In this document: one piece after another, positions 1 through 9,206 of the stretch
Position numbering within the stretch: position 1 is the first letter of the stretch
How the letters are laid out: every line of letters begins with the position of its first letter
Assembly (NCBI RefSeq): GCF_015207985.1
Contig: NZ_JADEVV010000009.1
Coordinates: 30,121-94,120 of the forward strand
Length of the DNA: 64,000 bases
From: Synechocystis salina LEGE 00031
Lineage (GTDB): Bacteria > Cyanobacteriota > Cyanobacteriia > Cyanobacteriales > Microcystaceae
Reading direction: 5' to 3'
Translations under genes and position numbers: made by a program
Notes under the pieces: model-generated
What the model was told of the DNA's origin: nothing
What the model saw: only the letters and a program-made list of their open reading frames with translations
Database searches by the model: none

Positions 1-1164
1 TTGACGGATTGGCTGAATGTGCCCTGTCCAAAATGCGGTAAACCAGCCCGGCGGGAAACGGACACCATGGATACTTTCATTGATTCTTCCTGGTATTTCC
101 TGCGTTATGCCGATGCCCAAAATACCGAGTTGCCTTTTGATGGGGAAAAAGTTGCCCACTGGTTGCCGGTGGACCAATATGTGGGGGGCATTGAACATGC
201 TATTTTGCATTTGCTTTACTCCCGCTTTTTCACTAAGGTTTTGGCCGATCGCCAATTAATTGCGGTCAAAGAACCGTTCCAAAAATTATTAACCCAGGGC
301 ATGGTGCAGGGCATTACCTACAAAAATCCCACCACAGGTAAATACGTGCCGGCCAAGGATTTGCAAACGGGGCGACAGGTAATTGATGCCAAGGATCCCA
401 AAGATCCCGATAGTGGTGAACCGTTACAGGTTTTCTACGAAAAGATGTCCAAGTCCAAATTTAATGGTGTTGATCCCCAGGAAGTGCTGGCTAAGTATGG
501 AGCGGATACGGCCAGGATGTTTATCCTCTTTAAAGCCCCTCCAGAAAAGGATTTGGAATGGGATGATGCGGACGTGGAAGGGCAATTTCGTTTTCTCAAT
601 CGGGTTTGGCGCTTAGTGACCGACTACATTGGCGATCGCCCAGAAACATTGACTAGCAATGACCCTTTAACTAAAGCGGAGAAAGATCTACGGCGAGCTA
701 TCCATGGGGCCATCAAAGAAGTGGCGGAGGATTTGAACGACGATTATCAGTTCAACACCGCCATTTCTGAAATGATGAAACTCAGTAATGCCCTGATAGC
801 GGCCACGGACTTAACCCCTTCCCCCGTTTATCAAGAGGGCATTGAAACCCTGCTGTTACTCCTTGCTCCCTTTGCGCCCCATTTGACAGAGGAATTGTGG
901 CACCGTTTAGGTCGTACTGACTCCATTCACCAACAGTCCTGGTTGCAGGCAGACTTCACAGCCCTAGTGTTGGACGAAATTACTTTGGTGATCCAGGTGC
1001 TAGGCAAAACCCGTGGTACCATCACCGTTCCCGCTGGAGCCGACAAAACCCAGTTGGAGGAATTGGCCCGTAATTCCGATTTAGCCCAACGTTATTTGGC
1101 CGGCAAAACCATCAAAAAGGTGATTGTGGTGCCGGGGAAATTGGTCAATTTTGTTATCACCTAG
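1..1164 (+). CDS. leuS: Leucyl-tRNA synthetase, C-terminal part (5' end outside window)
   Basis: This is the last 387 codons of a class I leucyl-tRNA synthetase, which charges tRNA-Leu in the cytoplasm. The full protein is usually about 860-870 residues, so more than half lies left of the window and the first codon shown is not a start. The signature KMSKS loop is visible ([13 protein letters not shown], around residue 147). It is followed by the anticodon-binding helical domain ([12 protein letters not shown]) and the small C-terminal domain ending in FVIT. The CXXC pair near residues 9-12 belongs to the zinc-binding insertion seen in LeuRS. It ends 26 bp before a small membrane gene on the same strand. 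Identification is certain. Confidence 0.97.
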   Translation: MTDWLNVPCPKCGKPARRETDTMDTFIDSSWYFLRYADAQNTELPFDGEKVAHWLPVDQYVGGIEHAILHLLYSRFFTKVLADRQLIAVKEPFQKLLTQGMVQGITYKNPTTGKYVPAKDLQTGRQVIDAKDPKDPDSGEPLQVFYEKMSKSKFNGVDPQEVLAKYGADTARMFILFKAPPEKDLEWDDADVEGQFRFLNRVWRLVTDYIGDRPETLTSNDPLTKAEKDLRRAIHGAIKEVAEDLNDDYQFNTAISEMMKLSNALIAATDLTPSPVYQEGIETLLLLLAPFAPHLTEELWHRLGRTDSIHQQSWLQADFTALVLDEITLVIQVLGKTRGTITVPAGADKTQLEELARNSDLAQRYLAGKTIKKVIVVPGKLVNFVIT

Positions 1165-1190
1165 ACCTGATTTTGGGGAGGAATTGCACC

Positions 1191-1427
1191 ATGAAAAAAA
1201 GTACTGGCCGGCAAGTTACTAGGTCAAAGCAAGAGTTGGTAATCAGATCTTTTTTTGGCTTGTTTTTCGTAGCTCTGGCGATCGCCATCCTGGTGTTATC
1301 CACACCGGCCAATAGAATGGGCTCCTTATTTGCGGCCTTCATCATCGGTGGTTTGGGGATAGATGAGTTGATTAGTCTCCGTCTGCACAGGCGATCGCTC
1401 CTATCCCGCATTGGGCCATTACCTTGA
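1191..1427 (+). CDS. Small two-helix membrane protein, unknown function
   Basis: This 78-residue protein has a basic N-terminus (MKKSTGRQVTRSK) and two hydrophobic segments, about residues 20-38 and 43-60. An Arg-rich tail (RLHRRSLLSRIGP) follows, so it is probably an inner-membrane protein. I chose the ATG at 1191 because a strong Shine-Dalgarno sequence, GGGGAGG, sits at 1175-1181; an upstream in-frame start at 1173 has none. It lies just downstream of leuS and may be co-transcribed. Its last 50 or so codons are duplicated at 10836-10986. I do not recognise a named family. Confidence 0.72.
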   Translation: MKKSTGRQVTRSKQELVIRSFFGLFFVALAIAILVLSTPANRMGSLFAAFIIGGLGIDELISLRLHRRSLLSRIGPLP

Positions 1428-1429
1428 AC
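1279..1429 (+). repeat. Left copy of a 151-bp direct repeat bracketing the island
   Basis: This segment covers the 3' two-thirds of the small membrane gene plus its stop codon. It recurs in the same orientation and with identical length at 10836-10986, with 8 mismatches by my hand alignment. It includes an exactly matching run of 68 bp. The 9.4 kb between the copies contains the addB/addA-like genes and several broken genes. Confidence 0.9.
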
Positions 1430-1578
1430 TGAGGATAATTCCCCCCGGCGACTGTCTGAATACTAGTCGAGATGGTCTTTTTTCGATGTTGATGCAGACA
1501 TCGGCAATGTGAATATGGGTTACATTTTTCATTAGCCATATTTACCAAACTAATTTGCCCTGATCGTCTTTGTAACCA

Positions 1579-4311
1579 ATGTCGACTCTTTATGTCAGTT
1601 ACAGCGTTGAATCACTGCTTTATGCCGCTTGGGAATTGAGTCAGGATTTGACCGATGATAGCGGCTGGCAAATTGTTACTCCTAACCGCAATGCTGCCGA
1701 TACTTTAGAAGTTCCAGCCTTTTCCCTGCAGCAATTGGCCTGGGATATTCTCAAAATTAGACAAGTTCAAGCTAAGGTCGCCTCGCGCCTAGTTGTCCAA
1801 CATTATTTACGGGAAACGTTACAACAGACCCTCGAGTTGCAGGATCTGGATGGAATGGCAAGAACTTGGCAACCAACGATTGAAGCTATTCTGCGGAGTC
1901 AACCTGATTTTTGCCCAGTGTCTGACTGGTCTGAACGAGCACAGAAAGTATTCAACGTTGCCCAGATTTATCAGAAACTTTTACGTGGTGAAGGTTGGAT
2001 TGATCAAAATCAACTTTTCTGGGAGGCGATTAAACAACAATCTCAGCGGCGACGTTTAGTGATCTATGGTTACTTTAATCTCCGTCTCGATGAATTGGCG
2101 TTTATCGAGGCGATCGCCGATGAAAATAGTGTTTTATATCTGCTGGATGGAGAATCACACTTTTTTGCGCCCCAGAAAAAGTTTAGGCAACACCTAAAAC
2201 AAAATGGTTGGGCAGAAAGAAAGTTAACTGATCAAGAAAACCTATCCACACCTTGCAGATTTCTTTCCCAGGTATTTCTCGGAGAGTCTGCTATTTCCCC
2301 GGAGCCAGACCAGAAACCACAAATATCAGCTCAGGTTTATCCGAACCAAGAGGCAGAAGCTCGGGGAGTTTTAGCTCAAGTTAAACAGCTTCTACACCAA
2401 GGAGTATTAAGCCGAGACATGGTGATTGTAGCCGCCAATGATACAGAATGGGGCGATCGCCTGATGGATATTGCCTGGGAATATGGCATTGCCTTGCGGT
2501 TGCCCTACACCATTCCCATTGCGGAAACCCGAGTGGGGGCTTGGGTCAAGTTACTGTTAGAGGTCTTGGATCAGCAATGGACATTTGAGCTAGCGGCCCG
2601 CTTTTTTCAGCATCCGTTAAGCCGCACTTTGGGGAGTAATCTGTGGGCACAATTCCAACAATCTCGACCCACGGATTTTGAAACTTGGCGATCACTCATT
2701 CTGGCTGAACATGACATTGATATTTTCCCGATGCAGTTGCCTTTGGAGGCTTCCCGCCCTGAGTGGTTAACCCATTTTCAAACCATCTTCGATCTGTTTC
2801 AGGTTCGGCAACAGGCAAGGCGCTGGGCCAAGGAAAGTCTGGCTTATAAAAATTGGACTGAAGGGTTACAGGAATTGCCCGAACTGGGAACGGAGACGAT
2901 TACCTGGGCCCAATTTCGGGAAGAAATGTTAACCCATTTGAATTTGCTGCAGACCGTTGCGGGGCCGGGACGGGAAGGCATTGAACTTCATAATCCCCGT
3001 TCGATTGTCGGGGCACAGTACGACTATGTTTTTGTCATTGATGGCCGGGAAGGCAATTTACCCAAGCCGATTGTTAACGATGCAGTCCTAGATTTTTATG
3101 AACGTCAGCAGTTACAAAGCCAGGGTATTCATTTAGCCAGCGCAATGGAATCGGCTCAAAGCGAAACGTTTGATTTTTATACCCTGCTCCAAACCCCTAA
3201 AAAATCCTTCATTTTTTCCTACGCCAAAACCTTTCCCCGTCATGGTTCCTACAAACAATCTGAGCCATCTTCCTATTTTCAACGCTTGGGTCTTATCCCT
3301 GAGCCAACCTCCTTGCCAATTATTCCCAGTCCTGAAATTGCCCGACAGATTTATCTCCGGCGATCTCACGGAGATCCGCTTGGGACAGATGACGTTTTAA
3401 CCAAAGCCATTCATGCTTGGCAAGTTGAACAACAGCGGGAAAGCAGTGAGCCACCGAATGAATATGACGGCGTGGTGGGAATGCCCTTTAATTATGAAGA
3501 TCATTGGTTTAGTGCCTCCCAACTAACCCAATTGGGCCAATGTCCCTTTAAATGGTTTGCCAATAAATTGCTCAAGTTAGGGGAAATTGAAGAGGCGGAC
3601 TCAGAGCTTGATTCCGCTTTAAAAGGATCGCTTTATCACAAAGTACTTGAAATTGCCCTAAGTGATTATCAAAAAGATTCGACGATTAACCTGATTGATG
3701 ATGACAAGCTTATGGAATGGTTTCAGCAGGCAGAAAAATATATTGCCGAGGAGAAAAAAATAGAGGTGACGAACTTTCGGGCTTGGGATCATCAACGTCA
3801 GGAATTAATCAAAATTCTCAAACGAGCAATGTTGCAGCCAGACTTTTTACCTGAACCAGTGGAAATATTAGCCCTAGAGCAAGAATTTGCTGGTGAAATT
3901 GAAGCGTTAAAAGTAAAAGGCTATATTGACCGAATTGATCGCCGTGAGGAGGGTCTTGTTCTGATTGATTACAAATCTGGGGGGACACTACCTAAAGGCA
4001 TCAAAGATCAAGAGGACAAAGCCAAAATAGATTTGCAATTACCGCTTTACAAAGCCGTAGGGGGAGCATCTTTATATCCAGGTGAGCACGTTGCCAAAAC
4101 GCTGTATTACTCCCTCAGTAAAGCTAAAGATATTTCTCCCAGACAGGTTATTTCCGAAACAGAACTCCGGGAAATTCTTGAAGGGTTCAAGCAGCACTTT
4201 CAGACAGGAACTTACCCCGTTTCCCCAGATCGAGACCGGGATGCTTGCCGATATTGCACAAATGAATTGGTTTGCCGTCAGGGCGATCGCCTACAAAGGA
4301 AGGGGGTTTAA
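1579..4311 (+). CDS. AddB-like PD-(D/E)XK exonuclease subunit with Fe-S cysteines
   Basis: This 910-residue protein looks like the AddB/RexB-type partner of an AddAB helicase-nuclease, which resects double-strand breaks for RecA loading. The C-terminal nuclease domain shows GYIDRID and LIDYKSG (D797, K799), the core of PD-(D/E)XK. Four cysteines at C655, C890, C893 and C899 have the spacing of the AddB/Cas4 iron-sulfur staple. No Walker A motif is visible near the N-terminus, so helicase activity would come from the partner at 5085. The nuclease assignment is firm; calling it AddB rests on architecture and neighbourhood. HIP1 sites occur at 2110, 2453 and 4283, so its composition looks native. 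Its stop codon overlaps the stop of the convergent PIN gene. Confidence 0.85.
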   Translation: MSTLYVSYSVESLLYAAWELSQDLTDDSGWQIVTPNRNAADTLEVPAFSLQQLAWDILKIRQVQAKVASRLVVQHYLRETLQQTLELQDLDGMARTWQPTIEAILRSQPDFCPVSDWSERAQKVFNVAQIYQKLLRGEGWIDQNQLFWEAIKQQSQRRRLVIYGYFNLRLDELAFIEAIADENSVLYLLDGESHFFAPQKKFRQHLKQNGWAERKLTDQENLSTPCRFLSQVFLGESAISPEPDQKPQISAQVYPNQEAEARGVLAQVKQLLHQGVLSRDMVIVAANDTEWGDRLMDIAWEYGIALRLPYTIPIAETRVGAWVKLLLEVLDQQWTFELAARFFQHPLSRTLGSNLWAQFQQSRPTDFETWRSLILAEHDIDIFPMQLPLEASRPEWLTHFQTIFDLFQVRQQARRWAKESLAYKNWTEGLQELPELGTETITWAQFREEMLTHLNLLQTVAGPGREGIELHNPRSIVGAQYDYVFVIDGREGNLPKPIVNDAVLDFYERQQLQSQGIHLASAMESAQSETFDFYTLLQTPKKSFIFSYAKTFPRHGSYKQSEPSSYFQRLGLIPEPTSLPIIPSPEIARQIYLRRSHGDPLGTDDVLTKAIHAWQVEQQRESSEPPNEYDGVVGMPFNYEDHWFSASQLTQLGQCPFKWFANKLLKLGEIEEADSELDSALKGSLYHKVLEIALSDYQKDSTINLIDDDKLMEWFQQAEKYIAEEKKIEVTNFRAWDHQRQELIKILKRAMLQPDFLPEPVEILALEQEFAGEIEALKVKGYIDRIDRREEGLVLIDYKSGGTLPKGIKDQEDKAKIDLQLPLYKAVGGASLYPGEHVAKTLYYSLSKAKDISPRQVISETELREILEGFKQHFQTGTYPVSPDRDRDACRYCTNELVCRQGDRLQRKGV

Positions 4312-4721
4312 CTGAAGCGGTCTAAAAATATTCTTGGCGTTACAATTAGAATGTTACGAAATGGATTTAGTACCAAAAGATCGTCATTACCGCTAATAAT
4401 AAAATCCGCTTCACCATTAACGGCTAATTCTAAAAATTGATTATCCTTAGCATCTCGACAGACATCTATTTTCTCCTTAATCACATCAATAAACCTTGCC
4501 TTACGAAATAAAGACCATATAAAAATATCTCTTTTCTCAGCAGACAAGTAGCGCCTAAACTTAGGGCGACTTAACACTTCGTTTAATTCATTTACGATAG
4601 AATAGGACATCAAAAGTGTTCCTGTAGTAAAAGCCGAATTAAAGGCCTGCCTAGGAACTGAGTGGGCCGAAAGAACCGCACTGACTAAAACGTTAGTGTC
4701 AAAAACATAACGTCTACTCAT
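4308..4721 (-). CDS. PIN-domain ribonuclease toxin (COG1569-like)
   Basis: This 137-residue PIN-domain protein is probably the RNase toxin of a type II toxin-antitoxin pair. The acidic metal-binding set is visible: D8 (FDTNVL), E45 (NELNEVL), D90/D93 in RDAKDNQFLELA, and D113/D114 in ISGNDDLL. The RDAKDN...ADFIISGNDDLL block is typical of the 'toxin component, PIN family' group. Its start overlaps the end of the antitoxin gene by 8 bp, the usual translational coupling. Its TAA stop overlaps the stop of the AddB-like gene tail to tail. The cassette lies between two genes that are normally adjacent. Confidence 0.9.
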   Translation of the reverse strand: MSRRYVFDTNVLVSAVLSAHSVPRQAFNSAFTTGTLLMSYSIVNELNEVLSRPKFRRYLSAEKRDIFIWSLFRKARFIDVIKEKIDVCRDAKDNQFLELAVNGEADFIISGNDDLLVLNPFRNILIVTPRIFLDRFS

Positions 4722-4938
4722 CGTCTAACAGCGACTCTAAAATTGCAGGAGTTAATCCTTTTTCTTCGGCTTCCTTGCTGATGTCATCCATAATCTCTAA
4801 TAGTGAAACATCAGAATTTAACGAGTTCTTCATCTGAAGACTAAGAAAAAATGTTAACTTTTCCTTTTCCTGAACTGATAAACTTGCGAAAGCATCTGCT
4901 GTTTTAGCATCAACAGGAATGGTCAGGGAAATAGACAT
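4714..4938 (-). CDS. Antitoxin of the PIN toxin pair
   Basis: This 74-residue acidic protein is encoded immediately upstream of and overlapping the PIN toxin gene. The N-terminal part (SISLTIPVDAKTADAFASLS) resembles the short antitoxins that precede PIN toxins in cyanobacteria. The C-terminal half (MDDISKEAEEKGLTPAILESLLDDE) is the kind of acidic, probably flexible tail that binds the toxin. Promoter autoregulation would be expected for such a pair. The role is inferred from position and size rather than a recognised DNA-binding motif. Confidence 0.82.
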   Translation of the reverse strand: MSISLTIPVDAKTADAFASLSVQEKEKLTFFLSLQMKNSLNSDVSLLEIMDDISKEAEEKGLTPAILESLLDDE

Positions 4939-5084
4939 TGTAAGTTATTCCTTAACTGGGCGATAGAGCCAATTCTAGCATTGCTCTTCCTAAGAGGACG
5001 CTGGATAAGCCCTCCCTTAGCCCCTATTCCATACTTTGAACAGCCATAAATAACCTAAAAATTGGCAATTAAGGTATTAACGAA

Positions 5085-8000
5085 ATGGCTTTAACCCCCC
5101 AACAAGAACAAGCAGTTACATCGGCAACAAGCGTCGCCATTACCGCAGGGGCCGGTACGGGCAAAACCTATATGCTGGCGGAGCGGTACTTATTCCATCT
5201 GCAAACGCAAGACCTATCGTCATTGCAAATCGTCGCCATGACCTTTACCGATAAGGCCGCGATCGAGTTGCGGTCTCGGATTCGGCAAACGGTTAAGCAA
5301 CAGGCGACCGATCATTTTGATTGGTTAGCGGAATTAGAAGCGGCTCCCATTTGTACCTTTCATTCCCTGGCGGCCAGGATCTGTCGAGAACACCCCGAAG
5401 CGGCGGGAGTGCCAGCAGATTTTACCCCCCTGGATGAATGGGAAGGGCAGTTATGGCAAACGGAACAGATGGCGATCGCCTTAGATCAATTACCCAATCA
5501 GCTTTACGCTCAAATTCCCTATTCCTTGATGAAAGCGGCGATGGAGGTCTTTTTACAAGATCCCCTCAGTGCCGAGGAAGCATTGCAACGCACCCGAGAG
5601 GATTGGTGGCCTATCCTTCAGAAAGCTCAAGAAGCGGTGATTGAAACTTTACTGAATGATCCCTTTTGGCAGGAAGCCCATGAAATTATCAGTCAAAATC
5701 AAGGGAAAGCGGGGGATAAATTAGAAACGGTTAGGCAAGAGGCACTAATATTAATTGAAACGATTGAAAGCCATCAAGAAGATATTCAAAATGAAAACTT
5801 TCAAATGGTATTTCAAGCATGGCTTAAGTTTAAGGTCGGTAACATTGGCAGTAAAAAAAATTGGGCAGATGAAGAGACGTTAAAAACACTTAGGCGAACC
5901 TTAATTGACTGGCGAGACTTTACGAAGTATTTTCCTAATAGTGACTTAGTAACATTGCAATGGGGAGAGTTAGACGAGAAAATTGAAGTTCTACTTCCCG
6001 CACTTCGAGATGCCTTTATTTTTGTAAGAGATTTTGTCAGTAATGCTAAAAATCACCAGCGTCTTTTGGATTTTAATGATCTCGAAATTCATGCTCTCAA
6101 AGCCTTAGAAGATTCCCAAATCAGAGATTATTACCAGCAACGTTGGCAAGCCTTTTTAATTGATGAGTTTCAGGATACTAACCCCACCCAAGGCAAACTG
6201 TTGGAAATTTTAACCCAGGGCAAAACCTTAACCTTAGTGGGGGATGAAAAACAGTCGATTTATGGATTTCGGCGAGCAGATATTCAAGTCTTTCAACAAT
6301 GGCGCGATCACCTCAATAACACCATTCCCCTCAGCACCAGTTTTCGCACCCATGCCCCGTTAATAAACAACATTAACCAAATCTTTGCGCCAATTTTGGC
6401 GGACTTACACCAAGATCTGGATGGCGATCGCCAGGAACCGCCCCATCCTGCCCCCCATGTGGAAAGTTTTGTCATTATTCCCGATCCCGACAGTGACACT
6501 AACCCCAGTGTTGAGCAACTGCGCCAATATGAAGCCCAACACATTGCCCATTTGGTTCAGCAAATGTTGCAGGAGAAACGCCCAGTTTGGGATAAAAAAA
6601 CACGGGAACACCGCCCCATTGAACCACGGGATATTGCCATTCTGGCCCGCACTTGGGAACCGCTGGAACTCTATGGACAGGCGATCGGCAATTTACAAAT
6701 TCCGGTTTTACAGGCGGGGGGCGGTAATTTACTGGATACCCGTGAAGCCAAGGATGGGATGGCTTTACTGCGATTTTTAGCCGATGCACGGGATGATATT
6801 GCCCTGGTTGCTGTATTGAGAAGTCCCTTTTTTGCCTGGAGCGATCGCCATTTATTAACCCTCCGTCAAGCTGCGACCGATGATCAAAACTGGTGGCAAC
6901 TACTACAAGCATCAAATGATCAAATAACCGTCCAAACCGTTGAAATTTTAAAAAAATTACGTCACCATTGCCAAATTGATCCCCCGAGCCGATTATTACA
7001 ATTGGCTGATCGATTAACGGGTTACACCGCAGTTATCGCCAATTTGCCCAACTGTGAGCGTCGTTTAGCCGATTGGCAAGGCTTCATGGATACGGTGCGG
7101 CGGCTGGAGAGTGGGTCTAATGAAACCTTTATTGCGGTGCGTCGCCTCAAACGTCTGGTGGACAAGAAGGTGGAAATTAAGCGTCCGCCCCTGGAAGCCG
7201 GCAATGCCATTACGTTAATGACGATTCATGGAGCAAAGGGCTTGGAATGGCCCGTGGTTATCGTTCCCGATCTCAGTCGTAAATCTCAAAATGATCATTC
7301 CTCCATTCGTTTTGATCCCCAATTAGGGGTTGCTGTTAAGCAAGATGATGAAAGCGGTGAACTCCAAAAATCGGCTCTATATTTGCTGCTAGCGCAACGA
7401 CAACAGGCGCAAGATCTGGAAGAAATGAAACGTCTGCTTTATGTGGCTGCAACTCGGGCTGGCGATCGCCTAATTTTTACGACTGGGCAAGGCAAGAATG
7501 AATCCCATTTATGGCAACTGTTACAGGTGGGTTTGCAAGGAGAGTTCAGCCCCCAGGAGATTGTTTATCAACTGGACAGTTTAAGCCATCTCAATCCTTC
7601 AGATCCCTCCTTGCCGGAACTACCATCGGAAATATTAATTAATCCTGTATTTGGGGGCTTACAGCTACCTGTAACGGCTTTGACAGATTATGCCCGTTGT
7701 CCCAAGCAGTTTGATTATAAGTACATTAAAGGGCATCCCGGCGAGACAATTACGACTGGACAATTTGGGCGGGAAATTGGTATTCTTACTCATCGTATTT
7801 TGGCACAGGGAATTACAACTATTAATAAGGTTTCTGCGCTGGATTTAAACTTATCCGATGACAAAATGCAAGAGGCTTTTAACCTAGCAGAACAATTCCG
7901 TCATCACCGTAATTTTTCGGCAGTCCAGTCAGGACAATGGGAACGGTTTTTATCATTAAAACTGGGTAAGATTCGCTTTAATGGCCTTGCGGATTTAGTC

Positions 8001-8336
8001 GGTCAGGATTTTGTCTTGGACATTAAAACTGAGCAAGAGGTAAATCCCCAGGAGCATCGATTTCAGTTGTGGGCCTATGCCAAGGCAACGAAAAAATCCC
8101 AGGCTTATATCGCTTATCTTCGCCATAACCAGCTTTGTCACTTCTCAACGGCTGATTTACAAGCCATTTCCCAAGAGGCAGACCAGTTACTAACGGCGAT
8201 CGCCAATAAGAAGTTTGAGCCAACGCCTTCGGTGAAAGCCTGTCAATATTGCCCCTATACTGATATTTGCGATCAGGCTGTTATTTTGCTTGAAAATCAA
8301 GAGATTGAGGGAAAAACCAGTCTAGGTTTTGGGTAA
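5085..8336 (+). CDS. AddA-like UvrD/Rep-family helicase-nuclease
   Basis: This 1083-residue superfamily 1 DNA helicase carries a C-terminal RecB-type nuclease. Walker A is AGAGTGKT (K27), the DExx box is LIDEFQDTNPTQ, motif III is LVGDEKQSIYGFRRAD, and motif V is MTIHGAKGLEWP. The nuclease domain has a motif-I histidine (GILTHRIL) and DIK (D979, K981). It also has four cysteines, C872, C1053, C1056 and C1062, spaced like an Fe-S cluster. AddA proteins normally leave that cluster to AddB, so its presence in both partners is notable. It likely acts with the protein at 1579 in double-strand-break processing or phage-DNA degradation. HIP1 sites occur at 5472, 6424, 6841, 7462 and 8196. Confidence 0.88.
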   Translation: MALTPQQEQAVTSATSVAITAGAGTGKTYMLAERYLFHLQTQDLSSLQIVAMTFTDKAAIELRSRIRQTVKQQATDHFDWLAELEAAPICTFHSLAARICREHPEAAGVPADFTPLDEWEGQLWQTEQMAIALDQLPNQLYAQIPYSLMKAAMEVFLQDPLSAEEALQRTREDWWPILQKAQEAVIETLLNDPFWQEAHEIISQNQGKAGDKLETVRQEALILIETIESHQEDIQNENFQMVFQAWLKFKVGNIGSKKNWADEETLKTLRRTLIDWRDFTKYFPNSDLVTLQWGELDEKIEVLLPALRDAFIFVRDFVSNAKNHQRLLDFNDLEIHALKALEDSQIRDYYQQRWQAFLIDEFQDTNPTQGKLLEILTQGKTLTLVGDEKQSIYGFRRADIQVFQQWRDHLNNTIPLSTSFRTHAPLINNINQIFAPILADLHQDLDGDRQEPPHPAPHVESFVIIPDPDSDTNPSVEQLRQYEAQHIAHLVQQMLQEKRPVWDKKTREHRPIEPRDIAILARTWEPLELYGQAIGNLQIPVLQAGGGNLLDTREAKDGMALLRFLADARDDIALVAVLRSPFFAWSDRHLLTLRQAATDDQNWWQLLQASNDQITVQTVEILKKLRHHCQIDPPSRLLQLADRLTGYTAVIANLPNCERRLADWQGFMDTVRRLESGSNETFIAVRRLKRLVDKKVEIKRPPLEAGNAITLMTIHGAKGLEWPVVIVPDLSRKSQNDHSSIRFDPQLGVAVKQDDESGELQKSALYLLLAQRQQAQDLEEMKRLLYVAATRAGDRLIFTTGQGKNESHLWQLLQVGLQGEFSPQEIVYQLDSLSHLNPSDPSLPELPSEILINPVFGGLQLPVTALTDYARCPKQFDYKYIKGHPGETITTGQFGREIGILTHRILAQGITTINKVSALDLNLSDDKMQEAFNLAEQFRHHRNFSAVQSGQWERFLSLKLGKIRFNGLADLVGQDFVLDIKTEQEVNPQEHRFQLWAYAKATKKSQAYIAYLRHNQLCHFSTADLQAISQEADQLLTAIANKKFEPTPSVKACQYCPYTDICDQAVILLENQEIEGKTSLGFG

Positions 8337-8367
8337 ATTCAATACGCTATGCGACAACTATCCCAGC

Positions 8368-8592
8368 TTATTTATGAGGCGATGTTGGCTCGAAATGTAA
8401 AACGATTATCTGCTCTGGCCGTAATCCTAATGATTCGTAGGTTCGTCCATGGCGATCGCCGAACTCGACTTCAAATGCTTTGCCATTGGCTAAGATCTCG
8501 ACCACTGTCCCTACCTGTCCTCGCCATAGATTGTATTGAGGTAGATCCACCGTCAAGGCAACAACATCCAATAACTTTGGTGCACTGTTCAT
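8368..8592 (-). CDS. DUF4926 family protein
   Basis: This 74-residue protein, starting MNSAPKLLDVVAL, matches the DUF4926 pattern as I know it: a small SH3-like barrel with LDVVALTVDLPQYNLWRGQVGTVVE and FEVEFGDRHGRTYESLGLRPEQIIVL. I took the ATG at 8592; a 25-codon upstream extension in the same frame overlaps the preceding gene and is not conserved-looking. The gene follows a DUF6883 gene by 17 bp, and the two domains often travel as a pair. The biochemical role is unknown. The upstream partner is now disrupted by a MITE. Confidence 0.82.
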   Translation of the reverse strand: MNSAPKLLDVVALTVDLPQYNLWRGQVGTVVEILANGKAFEVEFGDRHGRTYESLGLRPEQIIVLHFEPTSPHK

Positions 8593-8609
8593 TAAGCTAT
8601 CTCCACCGC

Positions 8610-9114
8610 CTATAACGGATAACAGGTTGTTAATCTTGGAATTTCTGAACCATCTTCGATAATCCATGCACTCCGCAAGGTTCCACTTCTATTTTGCCAT
8701 TCAATATTGAAATCTAAAATGTAGCGTTGACCAAATGTGTCTTGTCTCCCCAACTTAGCCTCCTGATTTCTAACGACATCCAGTAGAATTTGACGCAATT
8801 CTTCGGCATTGTCATCAGTCATCCCAAGCGTTGACAAAAAAAGTCGAGCTTTATGTTTTCCATCCTCATGTCTCGGATTTAGGCAATAGTCACGAAGTTT
8901 ACGAACCTACATTCCGCACGTAGTACACCTTCGTCTGAAATCGAGTACGACGGCAAGCCTATTTCGGGGTTTGCCTCTTGACTCCCAGTCAATCAATACT
9001 AGAAAACTACGCTATCTGTAGTGTTTTCCCGAAAATTTAGTAACTATTGGTAGAGCCTGCGGAATGTAGGTTACGAATATCCACCACAGCTTTTTCGGCA
9101 TTTGGAATAAGCAT
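8610..9114 (-). pseudogene. DUF6883 gene interrupted by a MITE
   Basis: The intact 3' part encodes GMTDDNAEELRQILLDVV through SAWIIEDGSEIPRLTTCY, typical of DUF6883. The 5' part lies beyond a 167-bp insertion. Joining the segments across 8905-9071 and removing one copy of the 5-bp duplication gives a continuous 110-codon gene starting MLIPNAEKAVVDIRKLRDY at 9114. It continues CLNPRHEDGKHKARLFL into the known part, in frame and without a stop. The insertion falls after codon 14. An internal start could still produce a truncated 75-residue protein, but the conserved N-terminus would be missing. Confidence 0.88.
8905..9071. mobile_element. 167-bp MITE with 14-bp terminal inverted repeats
   Basis: The ends are perfect inverted repeats: ACCTACATTCCGCA at 8905-8918 and its complement at 9058-9071. 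Flanking copies of TACGA at 8900-8904 and 9072-9076 are the target duplication. One further base can extend the repeats if the duplication is read as 3 bp. The interior has no open reading frame of note and can fold into smaller hairpins, for example GGCAAGCC with GGTTTGCC. It must have been moved by a transposase encoded elsewhere. I do not assign the IS family. Confidence 0.9.
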
Positions 9115-9206
9115 AGAAGTAATACTATCGAAGAGTAGCTTTAAACTTATCTCAAACTAGGTTATCTTTTAATCTGCCATGGTATTTAACGCCAATAAGG
9201 AAAATG

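Noticed and set aside
6499..6915. 138-codon minus-strand frame inside the AddA-like gene
   Set aside because: It is a shadow of the helicase coding frame, with no ribosome site and no recognisable domain.
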